From positions 1 through 64,000 of the forward strand of contig NZ_SRSG01000010.1 of the NCBI RefSeq assembly GCF_005543295.1: DNA of 64,000 nucleotides. The letters are read 5' to 3'. Numbering within the stretch: the first letter of the stretch is position 1; the number at the start of each line of letters is the position of its first letter. Source of the DNA: Halalkalirubrum salinum. Its GTDB lineage: Archaea; Halobacteriota; Halobacteria; Halobacteriales; Haloferacaceae. The notes under the pieces are model-generated. The model did not search any database, was not told the origin of the DNA, and worked only from the letters and a program-made list of their open reading frames with translations. Shown in pieces: positions 32,908 through 42,997 of the stretch. A program made the translations under genes and the position numbers.

Positions 32908-33608
32908 GCGGAGACGATCGCGACAACAGCACACCCCCAAAACACGGATTGGCCGGTCGCCCACCAGAAGAGCGACCGCATCCAGAAGGCAGACGGACCA
33001 GTCAGGGAATCCGGATCGATCCAGAGGCAGAAGCCGAACCGAGAGTCAGACAGGCCGTCGTCTCGGCGCTCGTGGAGAACGAACCCGGCGTGCTTTCGCG
33101 TGTCTCCGGGCTGTTCTCGCGTCGGCAGTTCAACATCGAGAGCCTGACTGTCGGTCCGACCACGGTCGAAGGAAACGCGCGAATCACCCTTGTCGTTGAG
33201 GAGACCGAACCGGGAATCGAACAGGTCAAAAAACAGCTCGCAAAGCTCAAGCCGGTGATGTCGGTCGGCGAGTTGGACGACGACGCAGTTCGCGCGGAAC
33301 TCGTGCTCATGAAGGTCCACGGTGACGAGCCCGACAAGGTCCATGCGATCACGCAGATGTACGACGGACAGACACTCGATGCAGGACCACGGACGATCAC
33401 CGTTCAGATCACCGGTAACCAGAGCAAGATCGACGACGCGATTGACGCGTTCAGACAGTTCGGGATCATCGAAATCGCCCGGACTGGCCAGACAGCGCTC
33501 GCACGCGGGGCGACTCCAACGACGCCGGGTGAAGAGCCTGCACCGGAGGGAACGATCGCCGACGAACCACAAAAGCCCCGAACACCCGCACAGCATTCGG
33601 ACGATTAA
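32904..33608 (+). CDS. ilvN: Acetolactate synthase, small subunit
   Basis: The regulatory subunit of acetolactate synthase, which gives valine feedback. The ACT domain lies at about 48-120 ([32 protein letters not shown]), followed by the IlvN C-terminal domain. The 234 residues include polar, Pro-rich ends at both termini, longer than in bacteria. The start overlaps the ilvB stop. ilvC begins 30 bases downstream. Confidence 0.95.
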   Translation: MSGDDRDNSTPPKHGLAGRPPEERPHPEGRRTSQGIRIDPEAEAEPRVRQAVVSALVENEPGVLSRVSGLFSRRQFNIESLTVGPTTVEGNARITLVVEETEPGIEQVKKQLAKLKPVMSVGELDDDAVRAELVLMKVHGDEPDKVHAITQMYDGQTLDAGPRTITVQITGNQSKIDDAIDAFRQFGIIEIARTGQTALARGATPTTPGEEPAPEGTIADEPQKPRTPAQHSDD

Positions 33609-33637
33609 AACCACCACACAAATACGATACACACACA

Positions 33638-34681
33638 ATGGCAAACGAACTTAACGCGACAATCTACTACGAAGACGATGCAGACCCGAACTACCTGCGC
33701 AACGAAACGGTCGCTGTCCTTGGCTACGGGAGCCAGGGCCATGCACACGCGCAGAATCTCAACGACAGCGGCGTAGACGTAATTGTCGGCCTCCGAGAGG
33801 ACTCTTCCTCGTGGGAGGCCGCAGAAGCCGACGGGTTGACCGTCGCAACGCCCGATGAGGCCGCAGCAGCCGCGGACGTTATCTCAATTCTCGTCCCAGA
33901 CACCGTCCAGCCGGCAGTGTACGAGGCAATCTCCGACGGTATCGAGGCTGGAAACACCCTGCAGTTTGCACACGGATTCAACATTCACTACAACCAGATC
34001 CAGCCGCCCGAGGACGTGGACGTGACGATGATCGCGCCAAAGTCGCCGGGACACCTCGTTCGGCGGAACTACGAAAACGGCGAGGGAACGCCGGGGCTTT
34101 TGGCCGTCTATCAGGACGTAACCGGTGACGCAAAACAGCGAGCGCTCGCGTACGCACAGGCGATCGGCTGTGCCCGTGCGGGTGTCGTCGAGACGACGTT
34201 CCGCGAGGAGACCGAGACCGATCTGTTCGGCGAACAGGCTGTGTTGTGCGGCGGGATTGCCTCGCTCGTAAAGACCGGCTACGAGACGCTCGTCGATGCG
34301 GGGTACAGCCCGGAAATGGCGTATTTCGAGTGCCTCAACGAGATGAAGCTGATCGTTGATCTGATGTACGAGGGCGGCCTCGGCGCGATGTGGGATTCGG
34401 TCTCGGATACCGCCGAGTTCGGCGGCCTCGTTCGCGGCGACGAGATCATCGACGATCACGCCAGAGAGAACATGGAGTCGGTGCTCGAGCGCGTCCAAAA
34501 CGGGGAGTTCGCCCGCGAGTGGATTGTCGAGAACCAGGCTGGGCGACCGAGCTACACCCAGCTGCGGGAAGCTGAGGGCAGCCATGAGATCGAACAGGTC
34601 GGCGAAGAACTCCGATCGCTGTTCGCGTGGGCCCAAGAGGACGAAGAAAGCGACGAGGAGTCAGCCCGCGTGCAGGCATGA
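33638..34681 (+). CDS. ilvC: Ketol-acid reductoisomerase
   Basis: It isomerises and reduces acetolactate using NAD(P)H and magnesium. The 347-residue class I protein has the Rossmann loop [17 protein letters not shown] and the C-terminal knotted domain with [16 protein letters not shown] and the Glu/Asp metal ligands. The C-terminal 20 residues are an acidic tail. It overlaps the next small gene by four bases. Confidence 0.97.
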   Translation: MANELNATIYYEDDADPNYLRNETVAVLGYGSQGHAHAQNLNDSGVDVIVGLREDSSSWEAAEADGLTVATPDEAAAAADVISILVPDTVQPAVYEAISDGIEAGNTLQFAHGFNIHYNQIQPPEDVDVTMIAPKSPGHLVRRNYENGEGTPGLLAVYQDVTGDAKQRALAYAQAIGCARAGVVETTFREETETDLFGEQAVLCGGIASLVKTGYETLVDAGYSPEMAYFECLNEMKLIVDLMYEGGLGAMWDSVSDTAEFGGLVRGDEIIDDHARENMESVLERVQNGEFAREWIVENQAGRPSYTQLREAEGSHEIEQVGEELRSLFAWAQEDEESDEESARVQA

Positions 34682-34995
34682 GTGAGGACAATCGAGAGAC
34701 GATGGGAGAGATCTCCCACACGCATCCCTACACCGGCGAGACGTTCGGCGGGGTGTACCGTCGCGGGCCAGCGATCGCAGACGGCGGAGAGTCGTCGCCA
34801 GTTCGGACGGGGGCGACTACCGACGCGGCACCGGAATCGACGACGGATGCAGAAGCGGAGACAGAGACAGATGCGAATGCGGACACGGACACAGATGACG
34901 TCGCGCGAGTGCGCGACGTCGATCACGAATCAAGCGCGACCGCCAACGAGGTCTGGGCGCGCGGCGGTGCGGTACCCGAGGTACCTGACAAATGA
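34678..34995 (+). CDS. Small acidic protein between ilvC and leuC
   Basis: A 105-residue protein with four-base overlaps on both sides, so it is translated as part of the operon. It has an ordered-looking start ([20 protein letters not shown]) with two His and aromatic residues, a long disordered Thr/Glu/Asp/Ala stretch (45-80), and a short conserved-looking end ([14 protein letters not shown]). I know no function. It could help LeuC-LeuD assembly or regulation, but that is speculation from position. Confidence 0.75.
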   Translation: MSEDNRETMGEISHTHPYTGETFGGVYRRGPAIADGGESSPVRTGATTDAAPESTTDAEAETETDANADTDTDDVARVRDVDHESSATANEVWARGGAVPEVPDK

Positions 34996-36404
34996 GTAAC
35001 GGAACGCTGTACGACAAAGTATGGGATAGACACACGGTAACAACGCTGCCGAACGGCCAGGATCAGCTGTTCATCGGGTTGCACCTCATCCACGAGGTAA
35101 CGAGCCCACAGGCGTTCGGGATGCTTCGAGAGCGCGACATCGACGTCGCGTTCCCCGATCGGACGTTCGCGACGACCGACCACATTGTCCCGACGACGCC
35201 GGAGGGTCGCGAACGACCCCTCAAAGACGACCAGGCCGAGAACATGCTGTCGGCGCTGGAGCAAAACACCGAGGAGGCCGGGATCACGTTCTACGGGCTC
35301 GACACCAACAAACAGGGAATCACTCACGTCGTCGCCCCAGAGCTGGGATTGAGCCAGCCGGGGATGACCGTCGCCTGTGGGGACAGCCACACCGCAACCC
35401 ACGGCGCGTTCGGCTCGATCGGCGTCGGGATCGGGACGACACAGATACGGGACGTGCTCGCAACCGGCTGTATCGCCGCAGACAAACAGAAGGTCCGCCG
35501 GGTCGAGGTCACCGGCGAACTCGGCGACGGCGTCTACGCAAAGGATGTTATCCTGAAAATCATCCAGGATCTCGGCGTCGGCGGCGGCGTCGGCCACGTC
35601 TACGAGTACGGCGGCGAGGCGATCAAATCGCTCGACATGGAGGGTCGACTCGCCGTCTGTAATATGTCGATCGAAGGCGGCGCACGGGCCGGCTACATCA
35701 ACCCCGACGAGACGACCTACGAGTACCTGAAGGGCCGTGAATTTGCCCCAGAGGGCGACGCGTGGGACGAACACGTCGAGTACTGGGAGTCGATCCGCTC
35801 GGACGAGGACGCCGAGTACGACGACGTTGTCGAGGTCGACGCCGACGGGATCGCCCCGATGGTTTCGTGGGGAATCAACCCCGGACAGGTCATCGAGGTC
35901 ACAGACCCCGTTCCAACGCCCGAAGAGGTACCCAAACAGGATCGTGAGGCCGCCCAGAAGGCCTACGATCACATGGACGTCGAGCCTGGCGAGTCGATGC
36001 AGGGGTACGGCGTTGACGTGGCGTTCCTCGGAACGTGTACCAACGGTCGGGTCTCGGACTTCCGCGAGGCTGCAAAGGTGCTCGAAGGCCGCTCTGTAGA
36101 CGACGACGTGTGGGCACTCGCCGTCCCTGGCTCCGAAACCGTGCGTGCAGAGTGTGAAAAAGCGGGCATCGACGAGGTGTTCCGTGAGGCCGGCTTCGAG
36201 TGGCGACAGGCGGGCTGTTCGATGTGTCTCGCAATGAACGACGACAAACTCGGCGCAGGCGAGGTCTGTGCCTCTTCGTCGAACCGCAACTTCATCGGTC
36301 GACAGGGCGATAAGGCCGGCAGGACCGTCCTCATGAGTCCGGCGATGGTCGCCGCGGCAGCCGTCGAGGGAGAGGTTGTCGACGTTCGGGAGGTGTTGAA
36401 CTGA
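34992..36404 (+). CDS. leuC: 3-isopropylmalate dehydratase, large subunit
   Basis: An aconitase-family subunit that isomerises 2- to 3-isopropylmalate with LeuD. The 470 residues include the [4Fe-4S] Cys ligands in CTNGR and in GCSMCLAMN, and the aconitase segments VACGDSHTATHGAFG and SSNRNFIGRQG. It overlaps the small gene before it by four bases and leuD after it by one base (TGATG). Confidence 0.96.
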   Translation: MSNGTLYDKVWDRHTVTTLPNGQDQLFIGLHLIHEVTSPQAFGMLRERDIDVAFPDRTFATTDHIVPTTPEGRERPLKDDQAENMLSALEQNTEEAGITFYGLDTNKQGITHVVAPELGLSQPGMTVACGDSHTATHGAFGSIGVGIGTTQIRDVLATGCIAADKQKVRRVEVTGELGDGVYAKDVILKIIQDLGVGGGVGHVYEYGGEAIKSLDMEGRLAVCNMSIEGGARAGYINPDETTYEYLKGREFAPEGDAWDEHVEYWESIRSDEDAEYDDVVEVDADGIAPMVSWGINPGQVIEVTDPVPTPEEVPKQDREAAQKAYDHMDVEPGESMQGYGVDVAFLGTCTNGRVSDFREAAKVLEGRSVDDDVWALAVPGSETVRAECEKAGIDEVFREAGFEWRQAGCSMCLAMNDDKLGAGEVCASSSNRNFIGRQGDKAGRTVLMSPAMVAAAAVEGEVVDVREVLN

Positions 36405-37006
36405 TGGCGGGCGTTCCACAGATTCGACGGATCGCCGGCACCGGCGTGCCGATCCGCGGCGATGACATCGACACAGACCAGATCCTCCCAGCGCGGTTCA
36501 TGAAGGAGGTCACCTTCGACAATATGGGCGAGTACGCCTTCTACGACGCCCGCCGCGACGAGAACGGCGTGATCAACGATCACCCACTGAACACCTACAC
36601 AGGTGCAAACATTGCGGTCGTGAACCGAAACTTCGGCTGTGGCTCCTCACGTGAACACGCCCCACAGGGACTCATGCGCTGGGGTATGGAGGGAATCGTC
36701 GGTGAGTCCTTCGCAGAGATTTTCCGAGACAACTGCAAGTCACTGGGCGTTCCAGCGATGACTGCTGACGCGGAGACGGTCGATCGCCTCCAGACGTTCA
36801 TCGAGGAGAACCCCGAGGCGGGGATCGAACTCGACGTCCGTGAGAAGACGATCACCTTCGACGGCGAAGTCGTCGATGCGGAGATCGACCACGCGATGCG
36901 CGAAGCCCTGCTTGAGGGGACGTGGGATACGACCGCAGTGATGCGATCGAACATGGATCGCGTCCGCGACGTGGCCAACAGCCTGCCGTACGTTGAGGAT
37001 CGATGA
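36404..37006 (+). CDS. leuD: 3-isopropylmalate dehydratase, small subunit
   Basis: The swivel-domain partner of LeuC. The 200-residue protein has [15 protein letters not shown] near 20-34 and the substrate loop [15 protein letters not shown]. Its start overlaps the leuC stop and its end overlaps leuB (ATGA), so the three are coupled. Confidence 0.96.
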   Translation: MAGVPQIRRIAGTGVPIRGDDIDTDQILPARFMKEVTFDNMGEYAFYDARRDENGVINDHPLNTYTGANIAVVNRNFGCGSSREHAPQGLMRWGMEGIVGESFAEIFRDNCKSLGVPAMTADAETVDRLQTFIEENPEAGIELDVREKTITFDGEVVDAEIDHAMREALLEGTWDTTAVMRSNMDRVRDVANSLPYVEDR

Positions 37007-37980
37007 CCGAGGAGATCGTCGTCATCCCCGGTGACGGGATCGGCACCGAAGTGATTCCAGAAGCCCAGCGTGTGCTGGAGACGGTCATCGACGTCGAGTT
37101 CGTCGAAGCCGACGCCGGCGATGCGGTGAAAGAACAAACAGGCGAGGCGCTGCCGCAGGAGACATACGACCTCGCTGCGAGCGCAGACGCCACGTTGTTC
37201 GGCGCAGCCGGCGAAACCGCCGCGGACGTCATCCTCCCCCTGCGCGAGGCGGTGGATTCGTTCGTCAACATTCGGCCGGCGAAGGCGTATCCGGGCGTCG
37301 ATGCGCTGCGTCCGGAGACCGATCTCGTCTTTCTCAGAGAAAACACAGAGGGCGTCTACTCGGGCCACGAGGATCGGCTCTCAGATGACCTGTCAACGCT
37401 GACCCGCGTCGTCACGACATCCGCGTCCGAGCGCCTCGCTGAATTCGCCTGCGAGTACGTCGGCGATCGCGATGTGAACGGCGTTACTGTCGCCCACAAG
37501 GCAAACGTGATGCGCGAGACCGACGGTCGGTTCCGCGACGCAGTCGTGGCAGTCGCAGCAGACAACGGTGTTGAGGTCGACGAGGTGTTGATGGACGCGT
37601 TCGCAACCCGTGTCTGTCTCGACCCGACACAGTTCGACGTGATCGTCTGTCCGAACCTCGCGGGCGACGTGCTGTCAGACCTCGCCGCTGGGCTCGTTGG
37701 TGGGCTCGGACTGTTGCCATCGGCGAATGTCGGCCCCGATCGGGCGCTCTTCGAGCCAGTCCACGGCACTGCGCCCGACATCGCTGGGCAGGGTGTTGCC
37801 AACCCCGCAGCGACGATCCTCTCTGCGGCAATGCTGCTCGAGTACCTCGGATACGATGCAGAGAGCAAGGCGGTGCACGAGGCTGTTGAGGGTGTCCTCT
37901 CGGACGGACCGCGGACTGCAGATCTCGGCGGCGACGCCTCGACGACCGAGGTCACGGACGCGATTATCGATCGGCTGTAA
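37003..37980 (+). CDS. leuB: 3-isopropylmalate dehydrogenase
   Basis: It oxidises and decarboxylates 3-isopropylmalate with NAD. The 325-residue protein has [15 protein letters not shown] at the start, the substrate Arg/Tyr segment [25 protein letters not shown] and the nucleotide part [19 protein letters not shown]. It is the last gene of the operon. The group shares a fold with isocitrate dehydrogenase; the context settles LeuB. Confidence 0.94.
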   Translation: MTEEIVVIPGDGIGTEVIPEAQRVLETVIDVEFVEADAGDAVKEQTGEALPQETYDLAASADATLFGAAGETAADVILPLREAVDSFVNIRPAKAYPGVDALRPETDLVFLRENTEGVYSGHEDRLSDDLSTLTRVVTTSASERLAEFACEYVGDRDVNGVTVAHKANVMRETDGRFRDAVVAVAADNGVEVDEVLMDAFATRVCLDPTQFDVIVCPNLAGDVLSDLAAGLVGGLGLLPSANVGPDRALFEPVHGTAPDIAGQGVANPAATILSAAMLLEYLGYDAESKAVHEAVEGVLSDGPRTADLGGDASTTEVTDAIIDRL

Positions 37981-38065
37981 CCACTCGGGCGGCGTTGCGA
38001 CGCACCGATCGACTCCTGGGTTGGCACATGATTTTTATTAATTCGCTGCGCACATCCGAACGGCT

Positions 38066-38212
38066 ATGACAACCGTTGACCTCAACGAGGAGACGATCGA
38101 GCGGCTCGACGCGCTTCGGGAGGCGGATGAGAGCTACGACGATCTGGTGACAGAACTGCTCAACATCTACGAGGCGAGCGAACTGACCCTGTTCAAAAGC
38201 GGCGGCGAGTAG
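38066..38212 (+). CDS. Small helical protein (DUF7557-like)
   Basis: A 48-residue acidic protein reading TVDLNEETIERLDALREADE and ending in an acidic and Gly tail. The start resembles the strand and first helix of ribbon-helix-helix or VapB-type proteins, but no toxin follows. I recall a Halobacteria-wide family of this form. A TTTTTATTA box at 38032-38040 is 29 bases before the ATG. Confidence 0.7.
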   Translation: MTTVDLNEETIERLDALREADESYDDLVTELLNIYEASELTLFKSGGE

Positions 38213-38249
38213 CACGCTCGGCGGTGCAACCACGGACGTCGCGGCAGCG

Positions 38250-38699
38250 TTACTCTTGGTAGGCGATTCTGACCTGGTCCCACTTGCCTTTGTTTTCGAG
38301 ATGTGCCTGGAGTTGGTCGGCGTACTCCTGGGTGAGCTGTTCGGCCGCACGGAGTTGATCTTGATCGACGCCGTCGTCGCCGCCACCTAACCCGAGTGCG
38401 CCCTTGATCGACGAGACGATTCCGCCGCCAGAAGACGACGAGGAACTGCCGCCAGCGCCGCCCATCGCAGCCATCTGCGATTGGATGTTGTCAAGTTCGG
38501 GAATAATCTGTTCGACCTTTTTGGTATTCGAAACGATCCTCGCCTGCTCTGGATCGTCGGGGTGTTCGATTTCAAACTCCGTCGCCGTCATGATGAGTCC
38601 CCACTGTTGGCTGCTAAACCGCGATTGGGTTACGTACTCTGTGAACTGCTGGTCGACGGCCATCCGGTCACCGACGATCGAGTCTGTCCAGTTGCTCAT
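38250..38699 (-). CDS. DUF5799-like haloarchaeal protein
   Basis: A 149-residue protein: an N-terminal part with WTDSIVGDRMAVDQQFTEYV and FSSQQWGLIMTATEFEIEHP, a Gly/Ser-rich linker (80-103), and a C-terminal helix with QLTQEYADQLQAHLE. This matches my memory of DUF5799. Function unknown. The ATG at 38699 is the family-like start. It is divergent from the LOV kinase gene (115 bases). Confidence 0.8.
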   Translation of the reverse strand: MSNWTDSIVGDRMAVDQQFTEYVTQSRFSSQQWGLIMTATEFEIEHPDDPEQARIVSNTKKVEQIIPELDNIQSQMAAMGGAGGSSSSSSGGGIVSSIKGALGLGGGDDGVDQDQLRAAEQLTQEYADQLQAHLENKGKWDQVRIAYQE

Positions 38700-38814
38700 A
38701 CCACCGATACGACCACGAGCGGTATCAGCGTTTCCGTCCATGCGATCGCCGCGAGGCCGAGGTCGGTAGCGCAATTCCGTAACGCTATCCCAGCGGGGCT
38801 GAGTACCTGCACCT

Positions 38815-40563
38815 ATGTCGAAAGAAACCGTGCCGGAGTCATTTATTATCCACTCCGGCATGGAGATCGTGTACGCGAACCCTGCATTTTGTACGCTCGT
38901 AGGGGAGAAATCAACAGCGCAGTTCACCGATTGTTCGCTTGCAGAACTGCTAACGCCGCATCACCGCAGGCCATTCCGTGAACAGGTGGCACGTATCGAA
39001 CGTGAAGATGCTCCGACGCTCGGATTGACCGTTGAGTTTCAGACGCGTACTGACACGCAACTACGCGGCATTGTCGTGAGTTCGCTGATCGAGTGGGAGG
39101 GGACCGAGCAGGTTCAGACACAGGTGTTCCCGATCACGGAGGTAGACGCCGACAGGCGTCAGCTGCTGTACGATCAAGCGATGGACGAAGCACCCCTCGG
39201 GATCACGATTACGGATCCATCCCAACCCGACAATCCACTCATCTATGTCAACGAGGGGTTTTGTGAGCTCACCGGCTATCCAGAAGCCGAAGTGCTCGGG
39301 CAGAACTGTCGATTTCTACAGGGAGAGGCCACACAGGAAGAGTCAGTGGAAACGTTGCGAGCTGCAGTCGACGCCAATGAGCCCGCCACCGTAACGGTAC
39401 AAAATTACCGGAAAGACGGCTCGATGTTCTGGAACCGTGTCACGATCGTGCCCATTCATGCTGAGAGCGGGACAGTCACAAACTGGCTTGGCTACCAGCA
39501 AGACATCACCACTGAAAAACGGTACGAACAGGATCTGTCGCTGTTCAAAGCACAGGCAGAGGGCTCAGAAAAAGCTATTTTGATCACCGATCGGGCGGGG
39601 ACGATCGAATACGTTAATCCTGCCTTTGAGCGGTTGACTGGCTACACCGCCGCTGAGGCCAAGGGGAACAATCCGCGGATGCTCAAATCTGCCCAGCAAG
39701 ACGATGCGTTCTACGCGAGGTTGTGGAAACAGATTACGGCCGGTGAGGTCTGGGAAGCAGAACTGACCAACCAGACCAAACACGGCGAGTTCTTCGAGGT
39801 CAAACAGAAGATCATCCCCGTTATGGACGAAAACGGCGACATCACAAATTTCGTTTCGATCGAGCAAGACGTGACCGAGGACGTGCTCACGACGCAGACG
39901 CTCGATGTGTTGAACCGAGTTCTCCGCCACAACTTGCGAAACGCTCTCAACGCGATCGACGGATACGCAGAGCTATTGGAAACTGCGGAGGTAGATTCTG
40001 AGACCCGGCAAGCATCGGTCGCAGCGATTCGAAACCAGGCCGAATCGATGCGGAAAATCGCTGAGAAGACAGCAGAGATTCGATCAATATGGGATCCCGG
40101 TGAAGACCACCGGACCTGGGATCGATTCGATATTGGGTCAGTTGCGGAAAGCTATCGGTACCAGTATCCAGACGCAGTCATTACCCCTGCCGTTGGCGAC
40201 GACGGAGAAATCCAGGTTCGGAACGCGGAACTGTACAAAAAAGCCCTCGACGAGGCAGTTGAGAACGCAATCGTCCACACTGATCAGTCGCCCCCCGAAG
40301 TGACGATCGCAGTACACCGAGACCCAGATGCCAACCAGCTACGGATACGCGTCGCCGACAACGGCCCCGGAGTTCCTGCGGTTGAACGAGAGACGATCGA
40401 ATCGGGTGAGGAGACGCCACTGACCCACGGTCTCGGGGTTGGCTTGTGGGTGATGGAGTGGATAACGACGACGCTCGGTGGTGAACTGCTGATCGCAAAC
40501 AACGAGCCCAACGGCAGCGTGGTAACATTCCGGTTGCCGGCTCCCGGGAAAAATATCCAATAG
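38815..40563 (+). CDS. LOV-PAS sensor histidine kinase
   Basis: A soluble sensor kinase of 582 residues: an N-terminal PAS-like part (1-105), a LOV domain (about 120-230) with GQNCRFLQG, in which Cys165 is the residue that bonds flavin under blue light, another PAS domain (245-350), and the kinase. Phospho-acceptor His372 is in VLRHNLRNALNAI, with N box DEAVENAIVH, G boxes DNGPGVP and GLGVGLWV. It should report blue light or redox by phosphotransfer. No response regulator is adjacent. Confidence 0.9.
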   Translation: MSKETVPESFIIHSGMEIVYANPAFCTLVGEKSTAQFTDCSLAELLTPHHRRPFREQVARIEREDAPTLGLTVEFQTRTDTQLRGIVVSSLIEWEGTEQVQTQVFPITEVDADRRQLLYDQAMDEAPLGITITDPSQPDNPLIYVNEGFCELTGYPEAEVLGQNCRFLQGEATQEESVETLRAAVDANEPATVTVQNYRKDGSMFWNRVTIVPIHAESGTVTNWLGYQQDITTEKRYEQDLSLFKAQAEGSEKAILITDRAGTIEYVNPAFERLTGYTAAEAKGNNPRMLKSAQQDDAFYARLWKQITAGEVWEAELTNQTKHGEFFEVKQKIIPVMDENGDITNFVSIEQDVTEDVLTTQTLDVLNRVLRHNLRNALNAIDGYAELLETAEVDSETRQASVAAIRNQAESMRKIAEKTAEIRSIWDPGEDHRTWDRFDIGSVAESYRYQYPDAVITPAVGDDGEIQVRNAELYKKALDEAVENAIVHTDQSPPEVTIAVHRDPDANQLRIRVADNGPGVPAVERETIESGEETPLTHGLGVGLWVMEWITTTLGGELLIANNEPNGSVVTFRLPAPGKNIQ

Positions 40564-40583
40564 CGACGCGAATCAATCGATCA

Positions 40584-41384
40584 TTACTCGCCGGTGAATT
40601 CGGGATCGCGCCGCTCGATGAACGCCGACACGCCCTCTGCGTGATCGGCCGACTCGATCGGTGCGGCCTGTGCAGCAGCCTCCTGTTCGATCGCCGCGGG
40701 TAGTGAGGTCGTCGGGTTGTGTCGCAAGAGTCGCTTCGAGGTCCGCAGCGCGATCGGCGGCCCCTCGGCGATCGTCTCGACGAGCCCGTCAGCGCGCTCT
40801 TCGAAGGCATCAGTCGGATACACGTGGTTTGCAATGCCGATTTCCTTCGCGCGATCGGCCGAGACTTGCTCGCCGGTGAAGACGAGTTCGCGAGCGACGT
40901 TGTCGCCAACCCGGCGGGGCAACAGATACGACGTGCCCGAATCAACAGCCAGTCCGACCTGTCGGAAGCCGAAGCCGATCGTCGCCGCCGCACTGAAGAG
41001 GGCGATATCGCAGGCGATCGCGAGGTTGGCACCCGCACCGAACGCCGCGCCGTCGACCTTCGCGACGGTTGGAAACTCACACTCGGCGACCTGCCGAATT
41101 GTCCGCCCAATATCACGAATCACGTAGCGAACGGCCTCCTCAGCCGTGCCATCCTCGGCAAATCGCTCGATCATAAGCTCGATGTCGCCGCCTGCGGAAA
41201 ACGCCGGTCCATCGCCCTCGAAAACGACACACCGGGTGTCTCCGCCCTCAAGTTCGTCGAGGGCGTCTCTGATCCCCTCGGTCAGGGCTGCGGTGAGCGC
41301 GTTCCGGCGATCGGGATCTGCGAGCGTGATCGTCGCGATTCCGTCGGTACGGTCCAAACGAACCGTTGGGTCGGTGTCGCTCAT
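40584..41384 (-). CDS. Enoyl-CoA hydratase/isomerase family protein
   Basis: A crotonase-fold protein of 266 residues. The oxyanion-hole segments are FSAGGDIELM and DGAAFGAGANLAIACD, and the active-site region FRQVGLAVDSGTSYLLPRRV has Asp in place of the usual Glu position. It overlaps the acyl-CoA ligase by four bases, so the pair may act on one CoA-activated acid. The substrate is unknown. Confidence 0.88.
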   Translation of the reverse strand: MSDTDPTVRLDRTDGIATITLADPDRRNALTAALTEGIRDALDELEGGDTRCVVFEGDGPAFSAGGDIELMIERFAEDGTAEEAVRYVIRDIGRTIRQVAECEFPTVAKVDGAAFGAGANLAIACDIALFSAAATIGFGFRQVGLAVDSGTSYLLPRRVGDNVARELVFTGEQVSADRAKEIGIANHVYPTDAFEERADGLVETIAEGPPIALRTSKRLLRHNPTTSLPAAIEQEAAAQAAPIESADHAEGVSAFIERRDPEFTGE

Positions 41385-42946
41385 TCGTCGGTGTCTGTCG
41401 CTCGAAGCTCGAACTTCTGGACCTTCCCAGTCGTTGTACGCGGCAGTTCGTCGACGAACTCGACCTCGCGGGGGTGTTTGTACGCCGCAAGCGAATCCAG
41501 ACAGTACTGTTTGATTTCCTCGGCGGTGACGTCGCTGTCTTGAGTTTTGACGATGAATGCTTTGACCGTCTCACCACGGCGATCGTCGGGAATACCGACG
41601 ATCGCTGCGTCGGCTACGGCCTCGTGTTCGAAGAGTAACTCTTCGACTTCCCGCGGATACACGTTGTACCCGCCGGAGACGATCATGTGTTTTTCGCGAT
41701 CGACGACGTAGTAGTAGCCGTCCTCGTCGTGGTAGCCGATGTCGCCGGTGTGGAACCACCGTCTGCCGTCAACTTTGGTGAACGCCTCGTCGTTTGCTGC
41801 TGGGAGGTTATAATACCCTGTCATCACGTTCGGACCGTTGATGACAAGTTCGCCGGTGATCTCGTCGAGATCGACATCGTCCTCGTCTACAGGTCCTTCG
41901 GAGACAGGTGGAATGTCCTCGAAGTCGTCGGTGACGATCCGACAGGAGACACCCGGCAGCGTCTTGCCGATACTCCCCAACCGGCGACCGCGTTCTGGCG
42001 TATTAAACTGCGTGACAGGGCTTGTCTCGGTGAGTCCGTATCCCTCGTAGATTTTTGCATCGTACAGTTCTTCGAACTGGCGGACGACCTCGACCGGAAT
42101 ACCGGCCCCGCCAACACCACACATCCGCAACGACGAGAGATCGAAACTCTCGGCGTTCGACTGGTTAATCACGTCGTTGTACATCGCCGGCACACCGTGC
42201 ATGAGGGTGAGTTCGGCGTCCTCGACGACCCCCATCGCCTCCTGAGCGTCCCACGACGGAAGGGGGTAGTACGCGCCACCGCCAAACAGCGTCGCGTTCA
42301 TCACGACGGTCATCCCGTAGATGTGAAACAACGGAAGGACGCCAAGTTGTCTATCGCCCGGCGTGATGTCGTCGGGCACGATACTCACAGACATCTCCGC
42401 GTTCGATCGCAGGTTTTCGTGAGTCAGCAACACGCCCTTCGGTTGGCCGGTCGTCCCGGAGGTGTACGGCTGGACAGCCACGTCGTCACCTTCACGATCG
42501 ACGATGTCTGTCTGTGGCTCTCCGCAGAATGACCCGAATTCGGTCCCGACGTCGGCCTCACCGACGGTGATGATCGTTTCAACGGCAGTGTCCTCGCGTA
42601 CTGACTCGACGATCGGCGCGAGATCAGCGAGCGTCACAACTGCTTTGGCCCCGCTGTCTGCGAGGAGGTGTTCGATCTCCCGCGATCGGTACTGTGGGTT
42701 CATTGGAACGACAACACCGCCAGCCTGCAGCGTTCCGTGGAACGCGACGACGAATTGCGGGAGGTTCGGCAGGTAGATTCCGACCCGATCGTCCACACCA
42801 AGCCCCACCTCAGAGAGTCCTGCGGCAAATCCACCGATTTCGGCCCACAGCCGCTGGTAGTCGGCCTCGTAGTCCTCGTAGACGACCGCAGGTTCGTCAG
42901 GATGTGCTTCGACCGTTGACTCGACGTTGGTGACGAGATTCGTCAT
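41381..42946 (-). CDS. Acyl-CoA ligase (fatty acid or o-succinylbenzoate)
   Basis: An AMP-forming ligase of 521 residues with the P-loop-like YTSGTTGQPKGVLLTHEN, the A5 region YEGYGLTETSP, TGDIGYHDEDGYYYVVDREK and the C-terminal Lys in RTTTGKVQKFEL. Its closest look is to long-chain acyl-CoA ligases. Because it follows menC by 51 bases in the men cluster, it could instead be MenE, which activates o-succinylbenzoate. Sequence alone does not decide. Confidence 0.88.
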   Translation of the reverse strand: MTNLVTNVESTVEAHPDEPAVVYEDYEADYQRLWAEIGGFAAGLSEVGLGVDDRVGIYLPNLPQFVVAFHGTLQAGGVVVPMNPQYRSREIEHLLADSGAKAVVTLADLAPIVESVREDTAVETIITVGEADVGTEFGSFCGEPQTDIVDREGDDVAVQPYTSGTTGQPKGVLLTHENLRSNAEMSVSIVPDDITPGDRQLGVLPLFHIYGMTVVMNATLFGGGAYYPLPSWDAQEAMGVVEDAELTLMHGVPAMYNDVINQSNAESFDLSSLRMCGVGGAGIPVEVVRQFEELYDAKIYEGYGLTETSPVTQFNTPERGRRLGSIGKTLPGVSCRIVTDDFEDIPPVSEGPVDEDDVDLDEITGELVINGPNVMTGYYNLPAANDEAFTKVDGRRWFHTGDIGYHDEDGYYYVVDREKHMIVSGGYNVYPREVEELLFEHEAVADAAIVGIPDDRRGETVKAFIVKTQDSDVTAEEIKQYCLDSLAAYKHPREVEFVDELPRTTTGKVQKFELRATDTDE

Positions 42947-42997
42947 GCGTTTTGTATTGGCAATTGAGCGGGCCTAAATCTATGGTGAATAATTGTG

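Noticed and set aside
34923-36419. Long minus-strand open frame of 498 codons opposite leuC
   Set aside because: It is the mirror of a clear leuC gene; high G+C codon use leaves the opposite strand open. It has no family pattern.
37981-38065. Extra gene after leuB
   Set aside because: The short spacer only carries the promoter of the 48-residue protein at 38066.
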